Shown here one piece after another: positions 44,205 to 50,294 of a stretch of DNA of 64,000 nucleotides (the first letter of the stretch is position 1; every line of letters begins with the position of its first letter). The notes beneath the pieces are model-generated. The model had not been told where the DNA came from. It saw only the letters and a list, made by a program, of their open reading frames with translations, and did not search any database. This DNA is from CALMEH01 sp031409875. Its GTDB lineage: Bacteria; Acidobacteriota; Blastocatellia; Pyrinomonadales; Pyrinomonadaceae. Where the stretch lies: NCBI GenBank assembly GCA_031409875.1, contig JANNYB010000062.1, positions 24,177 to 88,176 of the forward strand, read 5' to 3'. The translations under genes were made by a program, and so were the position numbers.

Positions 44205-45770
44205 CTACACTTCAACCTTTTCAATCACACCAACCCAATGTTCTGCCGTCAAATTTCCGTTGGCGAATTCTGTAACCAGTGTAAAAACTTGGTCGTTGAA
44301 TCCGCCGATGTTTAGGATGTCGGCGCGTTCTTGGGCTTGTGTGTGGGCGGTTGGTTGGATGTCAATGCAGACGAGTTTGGCGTTTTTGTTGCGCGATTTG
44401 AACTCGTTCCATTGGTTCATTGTTTCCGTGCCGTTGTTCCAAGTGCTTTTATTGTCGAGCCACGATTCGTTGTCGGAAACGTAGATGACCAAATCGCCTT
44501 TGGCTTTGGCGTTGTTCAATTGTGCCAACGGCGCAGAGCAATTTGTTCCGCCACCGCCGATTGATGCGAGTTTTTGCGCGTTCGTCATCACCGAATCACG
44601 CGGATTAAGCGCGAGTTTGACGACATTATTTTCAAACGGCAAAACTTCCGCCGTCGGATTTTTACGCAAAATCGCCGAAGCTACCAAACCCGCAACATCA
44701 ATGCACCGAACCGAAGTCGTCGCGCCTTTGCGATAACCCGTAATTGCCGAACTCATCGAACCCGAAACGTCAGGCAAAACGTAAATCTTACCTGCAATTT
44801 GTGGGACATTTTCAGTCGCAATTTCCATCGCGTCTTGCAATGCTTCCGTGATTTGACGCGGAATTTCTGCGTTTGCCTCAGCCATTTTATAAGCCATAAG
44901 TAATTGATACGGAAAGACTTTCGCACGTTTAATCGCGCTCGAATCGCGCAGACGATTTGCAATAGTGTCCACCATTTCGGACATATAAAAAACGCCTTGA
45001 CGTTGGAAAGTATTGAGATTCATCCGCGTCATTTGCCATCCGGCATTTCGCGCAATCGCAATCCAATTTTTCGTTGAAAGCGGCAATGCGGTCAACATTT
45101 GAAACGGAATGTTCGGAACTTCCAAAGCATCGCCGTTTTTGAATTTTTCAAATTGTCGGACGATTTCAGGAAGTTTGTCGGCATCAATTTCACGACCGAT
45201 AAACCAACCGTAAAGTGCTTCTTTTTCGGCATCTTTCGGCTTCGGGTGAACCATTTTCAAAACGTCTGCGAAACTTGGAGATTGTCCGACAGATTGTTTG
45301 AAAATAGTTTCCGCTTGCCGCGTTTCAAACCATTCACGCACCAGACGTTTCGGCAGAGAACCGAGCGATTTTCTACCAACCGCGCCGCTTCGCATAATTT
45401 GCACAAAGTTTCTGAGCATCTTTCCGTTATCAATTACACGCGGAAAAGTTTGTTCAAATAACTGCTTATTTTTGGTCGAAAGCACGGCAACAAGCAGCGC
45501 AGGCATATCTTTCATAAAGCCTTTTTCACGCGCATAAATCGCAGTTTTTGCAATGAATTCGGCATCAAGTTCTCGCGTTAATTCGAGAACTTTTTCAAGC
45601 TCTTCGCCCGCGTCCGTGTAAAAAGTCTGCGAAAAACAGCCAGTTGCCGCAAACTGTGCCAGCGCGTGTTTCGGCGAAAGTTTATAAGCCTTTCCGCCGG
45701 CTTCGTTAATCGTGTCGGCTTTCGGTGTAAATAATCCGCGAACCGTTTGAAATAAATTTTTATTTGCCAT
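44205..45770 (-). CDS. rsr: TROVE-domain Ro60 homologue (Rsr)
   Basis: 521 aa. N-terminal HEAT-repeat ring (TROVE) with KLSPKHALAQFAATGCFSQT, TKTAIYAREKGFMKDMP-like helix and LNTFQRQGVF; C-terminal von Willebrand A domain with MIDAS DVSGSMSSA and later GGGTNCSAP. In other bacteria Ro60 binds misfolded RNA and, through a Y RNA, links to polynucleotide phosphorylase. Ribosome site AGGAGG upstream. Y RNA genes flank it on both sides and rtcB follows downstream. Confidence 0.95.
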   Translation of the reverse strand: MANKNLFQTVRGLFTPKADTINEAGGKAYKLSPKHALAQFAATGCFSQTFYTDAGEELEKVLELTRELDAEFIAKTAIYAREKGFMKDMPALLVAVLSTKNKQLFEQTFPRVIDNGKMLRNFVQIMRSGAVGRKSLGSLPKRLVREWFETRQAETIFKQSVGQSPSFADVLKMVHPKPKDAEKEALYGWFIGREIDADKLPEIVRQFEKFKNGDALEVPNIPFQMLTALPLSTKNWIAIARNAGWQMTRMNLNTFQRQGVFYMSEMVDTIANRLRDSSAIKRAKVFPYQLLMAYKMAEANAEIPRQITEALQDAMEIATENVPQIAGKIYVLPDVSGSMSSAITGYRKGATTSVRCIDVAGLVASAILRKNPTAEVLPFENNVVKLALNPRDSVMTNAQKLASIGGGGTNCSAPLAQLNNAKAKGDLVIYVSDNESWLDNKSTWNNGTETMNQWNEFKSRNKNAKLVCIDIQPTAHTQAQERADILNIGGFNDQVFTLVTEFANGNLTAEHWVGVIEKVEV

Positions 45771-45786
45771 AATTCCTCCTAAAAAA

Positions 45787-45882
45787 GTTGACAGGAAGTT
45801 TGCAGACAGTTGACGGAAAGTTACAGATAGTCAGAGCGAAACTCTGGAACTTCCTGCAACTCCTGCAAACTTTCTGCAAACT
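45787..45882. repeat. hairpin of AGTTTGCAG-type units upstream of rsr
   Basis: GTTGACAGGAAGTTTGCAGA is repeated as GTTGACGGAAAGTTACAGA and inverted as CTGCAACTCCTGCAAACTTT. It lies between Y4 and the rsr start. Confidence 0.7.
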
Positions 45883-45889
45883 TAAAAAA

Positions 45890-45957
45890 GAAGCGACAAG
45901 TTTTTGAATATGACTTCGGTTTAGTTTTTGGATGTAGTCATATTCGGCATTCGCTTC
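45890..45957 (-). ncRNA. short Y RNA, no tRNA module (Y4)
   Basis: 68 nt: 5' GAAGCGAAUGCCG with 3' ACUUGUCGCUUC; perfect 9-bp upper stem GAAUAUGAC/GUCAUAUUC; open A-rich top. Sits about 120 bp upstream of rsr. Confidence 0.82.
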
Positions 45958-45963
45958 AAGTTC

Positions 45964-46033
45964 AGAGTAACGGCTTCAGCCGTGAAAACGCCGCGCTGCG
46001 CGGTCGTTTATACACGCATAAATGCGTTACTCT
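45964..46033. repeat. stem-loop AGAGTAACGGC...GCGTTACTCT
   Basis: AGAGTAACG / CGTTACTCT ends around GC-rich small inner stems (CGGCTTCAGCCG, GCCGCGCTGCGCGG). Between Y5 and Y4. Confidence 0.65.
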
Positions 46034-46047
46034 AAACGTAAAATAAC

Positions 46048-46172
46048 GGCGACAAGTTGTTGATGAAACATTCGCGCTCTACCAAACTGAGCTACGTTTT
46101 GAATCACTCCAAAACGGTTGGATTTGAACCAACGACCACGACATTCGTAATGAGTTCCATCGAGCATTCGCC
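46048..46172 (-). ncRNA. Y RNA with circularly permuted tRNA-like module (Y5)
   Basis: 125 nt. Base pairs 5' GGCGAAUGCUCG with 3' ACUUGUCGCC. Then the T arm GUUGGUUCAAAUCCAAC comes first, followed by acceptor half CGUUUUG, loop GAGUGAUU, acceptor half CAAAACG, then the D arm GCUCAGUUUGGUAGAGC. So the tRNA order is permuted: the acceptor helix (7 bp) is closed and the Y stem replaces the anticodon arm. It lies 75 bp from the nearest tRNA gene. Confidence 0.85.
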
Positions 46173-46175
46173 ATC

Positions 46176-46243
46176 TGGATTTGGGATTTAGGATTTGGGA
46201 TTGCGGATTTAAGAAGAACTCCGCAATCCCAAACCCGCAATCG
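46176..46243. repeat. tRNA-spacer hairpin, GGATTTGGGATT units
   Basis: Heptamer units GGATTTG/GGATTTA on the left are answered by CGCAATCCCAAACCCGCAATC on the right. Same kind of unit at 46326, 48226, 48747 and 49003. Confidence 0.8.
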
Positions 46244-46246
46244 AAT

Positions 46247-46322
46247 TGGCTGACAGAGCGGGATTTGAACCCGCAACTTTCGCTTTAACAGAGCGACACT
46301 CTACCAATTGAGTTATCTGTCA
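46247..46322 (-). tRNA. tRNA-Asn(GTT)
   Basis: Acceptor TGACAGA/TCTGTCA, discriminator G, CCA encoded. Anticodon arm TCGCT-CTGTTAA-AGCGA. Last tRNA of the array before Y5. Confidence 0.92.
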
Positions 46323-46325
46323 TTA

Positions 46326-46398
46326 TAATTTCGGATTTCGGATTTCGGATTTAAGATTAAAAAAAATCCAAAATCCCAAATCCAAAATCCCAAATCAA
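46326..46398. repeat. tRNA-spacer hairpin, GGATTTC units
   Basis: Tandem GGATTTC heptamers and the inverse AAATCCCAAATCC. Between tRNA-Asn and tRNA-Lys. Confidence 0.8.
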
Positions 46399-46400
46399 CT

Positions 46401-46478
46401 TGGTAGGTCGGGCGGGATTTGAACCCGCGATACCTCGCTTAAAAGGCGAGTGCTGTAACCGGACTTAGCTACCGACCT
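46401..46478 (-). tRNA. tRNA-Lys(TTT)
   Basis: Acceptor AGGTCGG/CCGACCT, discriminator A, CCA encoded. Anticodon arm CTCGC-CTTTTAA-GCGAG. Good T arm GCGGGTTCAAATCCCGC. Confidence 0.92.
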
Positions 46479-46483
46479 GTAAA

Positions 46484-46643
46484 AATTGGAGCGCGGGCAT
46501 CTTGCCCGCCGCGCCTTCGAGTGAAACGAGAAGAGGCGCGAACACCTCAGATTACTCGAAAGTTGATTTAATGTGTGGCGTTTTCGCGCCTGTTCTCGCA
46601 AAGCCTCGAACGCGCGGGCGGGCAAGATGCCCGCGCTCCAATT
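46484..46643. mobile_element. MITE-like element, GGAGCGCGGGCATCTTGCCC family, copy 2
   Basis: 160 bp with the same 27-bp inverted ends as 34009-34160 and the same centre in reverse (CGCGCCTGTTCTCGCAAAGC). It separates tRNA-Lys from the caspase-like gene. Confidence 0.88.
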
Positions 46644-46747
46644 ATTGCGGCAAATCGCGCTTGCTTTTGCGTCAAAACTCAAGCCTGTGAAGGTTAAATG
46701 ATTTTTTGAGATTTTACATTATAATTCAGAAAGGAATATTTCAATTT

Positions 46748-47887
46748 ATGAAAAAATTGCTCGTTATCGCATTTATACTTTTTTCTATTTCGTGCGCTTC
46801 GGCGCAAATTCAAGATGCTTCGGTGAAAGCGGCGCAAAATGAAAGTTTAGACGCTTGGAATCCGAAGCGGACTTGGGTGTTTTTTGTCGGACTTTTGGAA
46901 TGGAAAGACAAAGAAACTTTCGCATCTTTTCCGCAAGAAAATCGGCGCGATGAAGTTTTGCTCGATGTTTGGCGGACACGCGGTGTGCCGGAAAATCAGA
47001 TAATTTATCTCAAAGACAGCGCGGCAACTACCGAACGAGTGCAAAATTCATTCGAGAATTTTTTGACGAAACCGAAAGCCGGCGATTGGATTTTCGTTTA
47101 TTATGCCGGACACGGTTATAAATCCGAAGATTATACGGAAACCTATCTCGCGGCTTACGATGCTGACGACAATAATACTTGGAATATCAAATCAATCCCA
47201 GACACGATTGATAAAGTTTTCAAAGGCTCGAACGCGCTGATTATGCTCGATAATTGCTATTCGGGCGCAATGGCGGAAGCTGTAAAATCGAGAAACTCCG
47301 ATGTTTCCTACGCCGTTTTAGCTTCGTCGCATTTCAATTCTTTTTCGACGGGGAATTGGACTTTTACCGAAAGTTTGATTTACGCCTTTCGCGGCGATTC
47401 GTTTATTGACGACAACGCCGATGGCAAAATAAACTTGGGCGAACTCGCCGAAAATTCGTTTGACGATATGCTTTTTGCCGAAGAACAACTTGCCGAATTT
47501 TCTTTCACGGGAAATTTGAGCAAACAAATTGTCATCGCCGAAAACGTCCCGAAAACCGCTTCCAGAGTCGGCGAAAGAGTCGAAGTTTTCGATCAAGGCG
47601 ATTGGTATCGGGCAATCATTACCGAATCGGAAAACAACGAATTTAAGGTGCATTTTTTCGGCTATGAATACGATGAAGACGAATGGAAAAAGCCGAATCA
47701 AATCCGTCAATTTAAGCCGAAATCGTTTGCCGCCGGTTCACTCATCGAAGCCGAATACGAGAAAAAATGGTATAAAGCAAAGGTTTTGCAAGTCAAAGGC
47801 GGAGCGCATCTCGTTCATTACGACGGCTTCGACGCAGAATACGACGAATGGATTTCGTCCGACAGAGTTCGCCGCCGCAAAAAATAA
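46748..47887 (+). CDS. caspase-like (C14) protease with C-terminal Tudor/agenet repeats
   Basis: 379 aa from MKKLLVIAFILFS with signal peptide to about 19. Caspase fold: WVFFVGLLEW, YYAGHGY with His122, DNCYSGAM with Cys170 (the catalytic dyad). After about 260, two SH3-like barrels: GERVEVFDQGDWYRAIITES and GSLIEAEYEKKWYKAKVLQVKGG, each ending in DEWxxxDRxR, as in agenet/Tudor-knot domains. The fusion is uncommon. It is the only plus-strand gene within the tRNA array. Confidence 0.8.
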   Translation: MKKLLVIAFILFSISCASAQIQDASVKAAQNESLDAWNPKRTWVFFVGLLEWKDKETFASFPQENRRDEVLLDVWRTRGVPENQIIYLKDSAATTERVQNSFENFLTKPKAGDWIFVYYAGHGYKSEDYTETYLAAYDADDNNTWNIKSIPDTIDKVFKGSNALIMLDNCYSGAMAEAVKSRNSDVSYAVLASSHFNSFSTGNWTFTESLIYAFRGDSFIDDNADGKINLGELAENSFDDMLFAEEQLAEFSFTGNLSKQIVIAENVPKTASRVGERVEVFDQGDWYRAIITESENNEFKVHFFGYEYDEDEWKKPNQIRQFKPKSFAAGSLIEAEYEKKWYKAKVLQVKGGAHLVHYDGFDAEYDEWISSDRVRRRKK

Positions 47888-47904
47888 TCTTACCCGAAAA
47901 GGTA

Positions 47905-48025
47905 GGCAAACGCGGACGCATTTAGAACGCTTCGACGGACAAAAGACAAAAGTGTTCGTTGCAAACAAAAGAAAGGATTTTTCAGCATTCTTTTGTCCTC
48001 ACGTTCTAAACGTCCGCGTTTGTTT
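47905..48025. repeat. imperfect palindrome CAAACGCGGACG
   Basis: CAAACGCGGACGCATTTAGA and TCTAAACGTCCGCGTTTG with a smaller inner pair ACAAAAG / CTTTTGT. Follows the caspase-like gene and may end its transcript. Confidence 0.75.
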
Positions 48026-48039
48026 TGGTAGGATTTCTG

Positions 48040-48133
48040 AAAGTAAAAAGTAAAAAGTAAAAAGTAAAAAATTTAAGAAACTCAAACTTCAGAATTCAAT
48101 AGTTTTGCCTTTTTACTTTTTACTTTTTACTTC
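48040..48133. repeat. hairpin of AAAGTAA heptamers
   Basis: Four tandem AAAGTAA units and inverse TTTTACTTTTTACTTTTTAC. Same unit at 49645-49722. Confidence 0.8.
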
Positions 48134-48141
48134 CAAATGGT

Positions 48142-48219
48142 TGGAGGCGAAGGCGAGATTTGAACTCGCATCAAACTGTTTACAAGACAGACGCTTTTGT
48201 TCCGTTAAGCTACAACGCC
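48142..48219 (-). tRNA. tRNA-Thr(TGT), acceptor mismatches
   Basis: Anticodon loop CTTGTAA, CCA encoded, good T arm. Acceptor GGCGTTG against CTTCGCC leaves two adjacent U-U mismatches (5:68, 6:67). Confidence 0.85.
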
Positions 48220-48225
48220 GGGTAA

Positions 48226-48298
48226 ATTTGGGATTTGCGATTTGGGATTGCGGATTTTTTCAATTCAATCCGCAATCCCAAATCCTAAATCCGAAATT
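48226..48298. repeat. tRNA-spacer hairpin, GATTTGGGATT units
   Basis: Left arm TTTGGGATTTGCGATTTGGG and right arm CCGCAATCCCAAATCCTAAA; heptamer units. Confidence 0.8.
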
Positions 48299-48302
48299 GA
48301 AA

Positions 48303-48379
48303 TGGTTGCGGAGACAGGATTTGAACCTGTAGTCTTCGGTTTATGAGACCGACATTTTATCCATTTAAACTACTCCGCC
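48303..48379 (-). tRNA. tRNA with CAT anticodon (Met or Ile2)
   Basis: Anticodon arm TCGGT-CTCATAA-ACCGA. Position 1:72 is a G-A mismatch like that of initiators, but the three GC pairs of an initiator anticodon stem are missing, so elongator Met or lysidine-type Ile are both possible. CCA encoded. Confidence 0.85.
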
Positions 48380-48384
48380 GGAGT

Positions 48385-48450
48385 CTAAGGGATGAGGGAT
48401 GAATTTTAATCTCCTTTTCATCCCTCATCCCTTTGCCCTCATCCCTTAAA
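48385..48450. repeat. tRNA-spacer hairpin, AGGGATG units
   Basis: AAGGGATGAGGGATGAA and inverse with TCATCCCTCATCCCTTTGCC; heptamer TGAGGGA. Recurs at 49898-49979. Confidence 0.8.
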
Positions 48451-48451
48451 G

Positions 48452-48526
48452 TGGTGGTTGGAGTTGGTATTGCACCAACCTTTTCGGCTCTTCAGACCGA
48501 TGCTCATCTATCTAAGCCATCCAACC
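48452..48526 (-). tRNA. tRNA-Phe(GAA), odd T loop
   Basis: Acceptor GGTTGGA/TCCAACC perfect, CCA encoded, anticodon loop CTGAAGA. T loop reads TGCAATA rather than TTCAAAT. Confidence 0.88.
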
Positions 48527-48538
48527 GTGAACTGAAAT

Positions 48539-48614
48539 TGGCGAGGACGACGGGACTCGAACCCGCGATAACTTGATAGACAATCAAGCGCATTTGCCGC
48601 TATGCTACGTCCCC
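48539..48614 (-). tRNA. tRNA-Asp(GTC)
   Basis: Acceptor GGGGACG/CGTCCTC with one G-U, discriminator G, CCA encoded. Anticodon arm CTTGA-TTGTCTA-TCAAG. Confidence 0.92.
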
Positions 48615-48664
48615 GTTTGGATTTTTCTCAATCGCAAATTGCAAATCGAAAATCGCAAATATCT

Positions 48665-48741
48665 TGGGTGGATTGACGAGTTTTGAACTCGCATTCTTCG
48701 CATTCACAGTGCGACGCTTTTCCGGTTAAGCTACAATCCAC
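48665..48741 (-). tRNA. tRNA-His(GTG)
   Basis: Acceptor TGGATTG/CAATCCA plus the diagnostic extra G at -1 opposite C73. Anticodon loop CTGTGAA, CCA encoded. Confidence 0.92.
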
Positions 48742-48746
48742 ATATT

Positions 48747-48820
48747 GATTTTGGATTTGAGATTTGGGATTGCGGATTGAAATAAAAATCCCAAATCCGC
48801 AATCCCAAATCCGCAATCGA
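48747..48820. repeat. tRNA-spacer hairpin, GATTTGGGATT units
   Basis: Heptamer arms TTTGGGATTGCGGATTG and AATCCGCAATCCCAAA. Between His and Ser. Confidence 0.8.
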
Positions 48821-48822
48821 AC

Positions 48823-48908
48823 TGGCGGAAACGGCAAGATTTGAACTTGCACGAGCTTTCACTCGACGGTTTAGCAAACCGTTATGGCTACCGTTTCATC
48901 ACGTTTCC
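48823..48908 (-). tRNA. tRNA-Ser(GCT)
   Basis: Acceptor GGAAACG/CGTTTCC, discriminator G, CCA encoded. Anticodon loop TTGCTAA. Long variable arm GAGTGAAAGCTC as expected of a class II tRNA. Confidence 0.92.
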
Positions 48909-48921
48909 GAAGTTGAAAAAT

Positions 48922-48998
48922 TGGAGCGAGTAATCGGATTTGAACCGATGATTAACGGTTTTGCAGACCGCCGCCTTTGTCCGCTTGGCTATACTCGC
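48922..48998 (-). tRNA. tRNA-Cys(GCA)
   Basis: Acceptor GCGAGTA/TACTCGC, discriminator U (usual for Cys), CCA encoded, anticodon loop CTGCAAA. Confidence 0.92.
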
Positions 48999-49002
48999 AT
49001 TT

Positions 49003-49076
49003 TGATGTGGGATTGCGGATTTGGGATTGCGGATTGGAAAAAAATCCGCAATCCCAAATCCCAAATCCGCAATCAG
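49003..49076. repeat. tRNA-spacer hairpin, GGGATTGCGGATT units
   Basis: GTGGGATTGCGGATTTGGGA on the left is answered by ATCCCAAATCCCAAATCCGC on the right. Confidence 0.8.
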
Positions 49077-49078
49077 AA

Positions 49079-49154
49079 TGGCAAGGACGGCGGGACTTGA
49101 ACCCGCTAGAGTTAGCTTGAAAAACTAACGGCGCGACTCTTTGCATTCGTCCTC
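49079..49154 (-). tRNA. tRNA-Glu(TTC), odd D arm
   Basis: Acceptor GAGGACG/CGTCCTT, CCA encoded, anticodon loop TTTTCAA. The D arm is weak (TGC...GCG) and its loop lacks the GG pair. Confidence 0.85.
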
Positions 49155-49160
49155 GTGTAA

Positions 49161-49236
49161 TGCGCGTGAGAAGATTTGAACTTCCAACCTGCTGATTTTA
49201 AGTCAGCCGCCTCTTGCCGAATTGGGCTACACGCGC
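49161..49236 (-). tRNA. tRNA with Leu anticodon TAA, short variable loop, no CCA
   Basis: Acceptor GCGCGTG/CACGCGC, anticodon arm GCTGA-CTTAAAA-TCAGC. Variable loop is 5 nt (AGGTT), where bacterial Leu tRNAs have a long arm. CCA not encoded. Confidence 0.82.
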
Positions 49237-49280
49237 TTGAAATTTGCGATTTTCGATTTGCAATTTGCGATTGAAAAAAA

Positions 49281-49354
49281 TACTCGCGGCAAGATTTGAA
49301 CTTGCAACAACAAAGATTTGAGCTTCGTGCGTCTTCCATTTGCGCCGCGCGAGC
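49281..49354 (-). tRNA. tRNA with Leu anticodon CAA, short variable loop, no CCA
   Basis: Acceptor GCTCGCG/CGCGAGT, anticodon arm CGAAG-CTCAAAT-CTTTG, 4-5 nt variable loop, no CCA. Confidence 0.8.
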
Positions 49355-49392
49355 CTAAAAAACAATCGCAAATCGCAAATCGCAAATAAAAA

Positions 49393-49465
49393 TACCGACG
49401 GCGAGAGTCGAACTCGCAATAACTAGTTTCTAAAACGAGTGCCTTTGCCGTTTGGCTACGTCGGC
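49393..49465 (-). tRNA. tRNA with Leu anticodon TAG, short variable loop, no CCA
   Basis: Acceptor GCCGACG/CGTCGGT, anticodon arm CTCGT-TTTAGAA-ACTAG with one mismatch, 5-nt variable loop, no CCA. Confidence 0.8.
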
Positions 49466-49475
49466 GTGAAAAAAT

Positions 49476-49553
49476 TGGTCTGAGCGGCAGGATTCAAACC
49501 TGCGAAAACTTGTTCCCAAAACAAGCCCGTATAGTCATCTGCGGAACGCCCAG
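49476..49553 (-). tRNA. tRNA-Pro(TGG)
   Basis: Acceptor CTGGGCG/CGCTCAG, discriminator A, CCA encoded. Anticodon arm CTTGT-TTTGGGA-ACAAG. D loop lacks the usual GG. Confidence 0.88.
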
Positions 49554-49564
49554 AAATTAAAAAT

Positions 49565-49639
49565 TGGCTTCGGGTAAAGGATTCAAACCTCTATTTTATG
49601 ATCCAAAATCATACGTCCTGTCAGTTGGACGAACCCGAA
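49565..49639 (-). tRNA. tRNA-Gln(TTG)
   Basis: Acceptor TTCGGGT/ACCCGAA, discriminator G, CCA encoded, anticodon arm TATGA-TTTTGGA-TCATA. Confidence 0.9.
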
Positions 49640-49644
49640 AGAAA

Positions 49645-49722
49645 ACAAGTAAAAAGGCAAAAGGTAAAAAGCAAAATTTAAGAAAGTGTGATATTTTTTA
49701 CTTTTTACTTTTTACTTTTGCC
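49645..49722. repeat. tRNA-spacer hairpin, AAAGTAA units
   Basis: AAGTAAAAAGGCAAAAGGTA on the left and TTTTACTTTTTACTTTTGCC on the right. Same heptamer as 48040-48133. Confidence 0.8.
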
Positions 49723-49729
49723 TGCCGAA

Positions 49730-49807
49730 TGGTGACTTCGGCAGGACTCGAACCTGCAACTTCAAGTTTAGAAGACTTGTGTTCTAAATCCATTGAACTA
49801 CGAAGCC
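49730..49807 (-). tRNA. tRNA-Arg(TCT)
   Basis: Acceptor GGCTTCG/CGAAGTC, discriminator A, CCA encoded, anticodon arm CAAGT-CTTCTAA-ACTTG. Confidence 0.92.
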
Positions 49808-49816
49808 GGAAACATT

Positions 49817-49894
49817 TGGAGAGGGCGAGAGGACTCGAACCTCCAACCTATTCATTCGTAATGAATTGCGCTAATTCCATTGCGCCACGCCCCC
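49817..49894 (-). tRNA. tRNA-Arg(ACG)
   Basis: Acceptor GGGGGCG/CGCCCTC, CCA encoded, anticodon arm ATTCA-TTACGAA-TGAAT. Confidence 0.9.
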
Positions 49895-49897
49895 AAA

Positions 49898-49979
49898 TTG
49901 AGGGATGAGGGCAGAGGGATGAGGGATGAATAAGCGGTGATTTAAATTCATCCCTCATCCCTCTGCCCTCATCCCTTAA
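49898..49979. repeat. tRNA-spacer hairpin, GAGGGATGAGGG units
   Basis: TGAGGGATGAGGGCAGAGGG and inverse CCCTCTGCCCTCATCCCTTA. Confidence 0.8.
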
Positions 49980-49982
49980 AAC

Positions 49983-50058
49983 TGGCAGGCACGCTCAGAT
50001 TTGAACTGAGAACTTCGATTTTGGAGACCGAGATTTTGCCAATTAAAACTACGCACCT
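49983..50058 (-). tRNA. tRNA-Trp(CCA)
   Basis: Acceptor AGGTGCG/CGTGCCT, discriminator G, CCA encoded, anticodon arm TCGGT-CTCCAAA-ATCGA. Confidence 0.9.
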
Positions 50059-50061
50059 TTG

Positions 50062-50131
50062 TAATTTTAGATTTTAGATTTTTGATTTGCGATTGTAAGA
50101 AAAATCAAAAATCGGCAATCAAAAATCTAAA
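50062..50131. repeat. tRNA-spacer hairpin, TAGATTTTTGAT units
   Basis: TTTTAGATTTTAGATTTTTG and the inverse CAAAAATCTAAAAT. Confidence 0.8.
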
Positions 50132-50136
50132 ATATC

Positions 50137-50212
50137 TGGAGTGAGCGACGGGAATCGAACCCGCAACATTCGGTTTGGAAGACCGACACTCAGCCGTTTG
50201 AGTTTCGCTCAC
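50137..50212 (-). tRNA. tRNA-Gly(TCC)
   Basis: Acceptor GTGAGCG/CGCTCAC, discriminator U, CCA encoded, anticodon arm TCGGT-CTTCCAA-ACCGA. Confidence 0.92.
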
Positions 50213-50216
50213 TTGA

Positions 50217-50287
50217 AAATGTGAGCGGTGAGCGGTGAGCGGTAAGCAGAAAAAAAACTGCTCACCGCTCACTGCTTACTGCTCACT
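50217..50287. repeat. tRNA-spacer hairpin, GTGAGCG units
   Basis: Four GAGCGGT heptamers on the left and CTGCTCACCGCTCACTGCTT on the right. The unit resembles the acceptor start of the adjoining tRNA-Gly (GTGAGCG). Confidence 0.8.
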
Positions 50288-50294
50288 ATTTTTT

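Noticed and set aside
46176..50287. CRISPR array, because of many short repeats with spacers
   Set aside because: The regular elements are tRNA genes and hairpins with changing units. No constant repeat of 25-40 bp, no cas genes.
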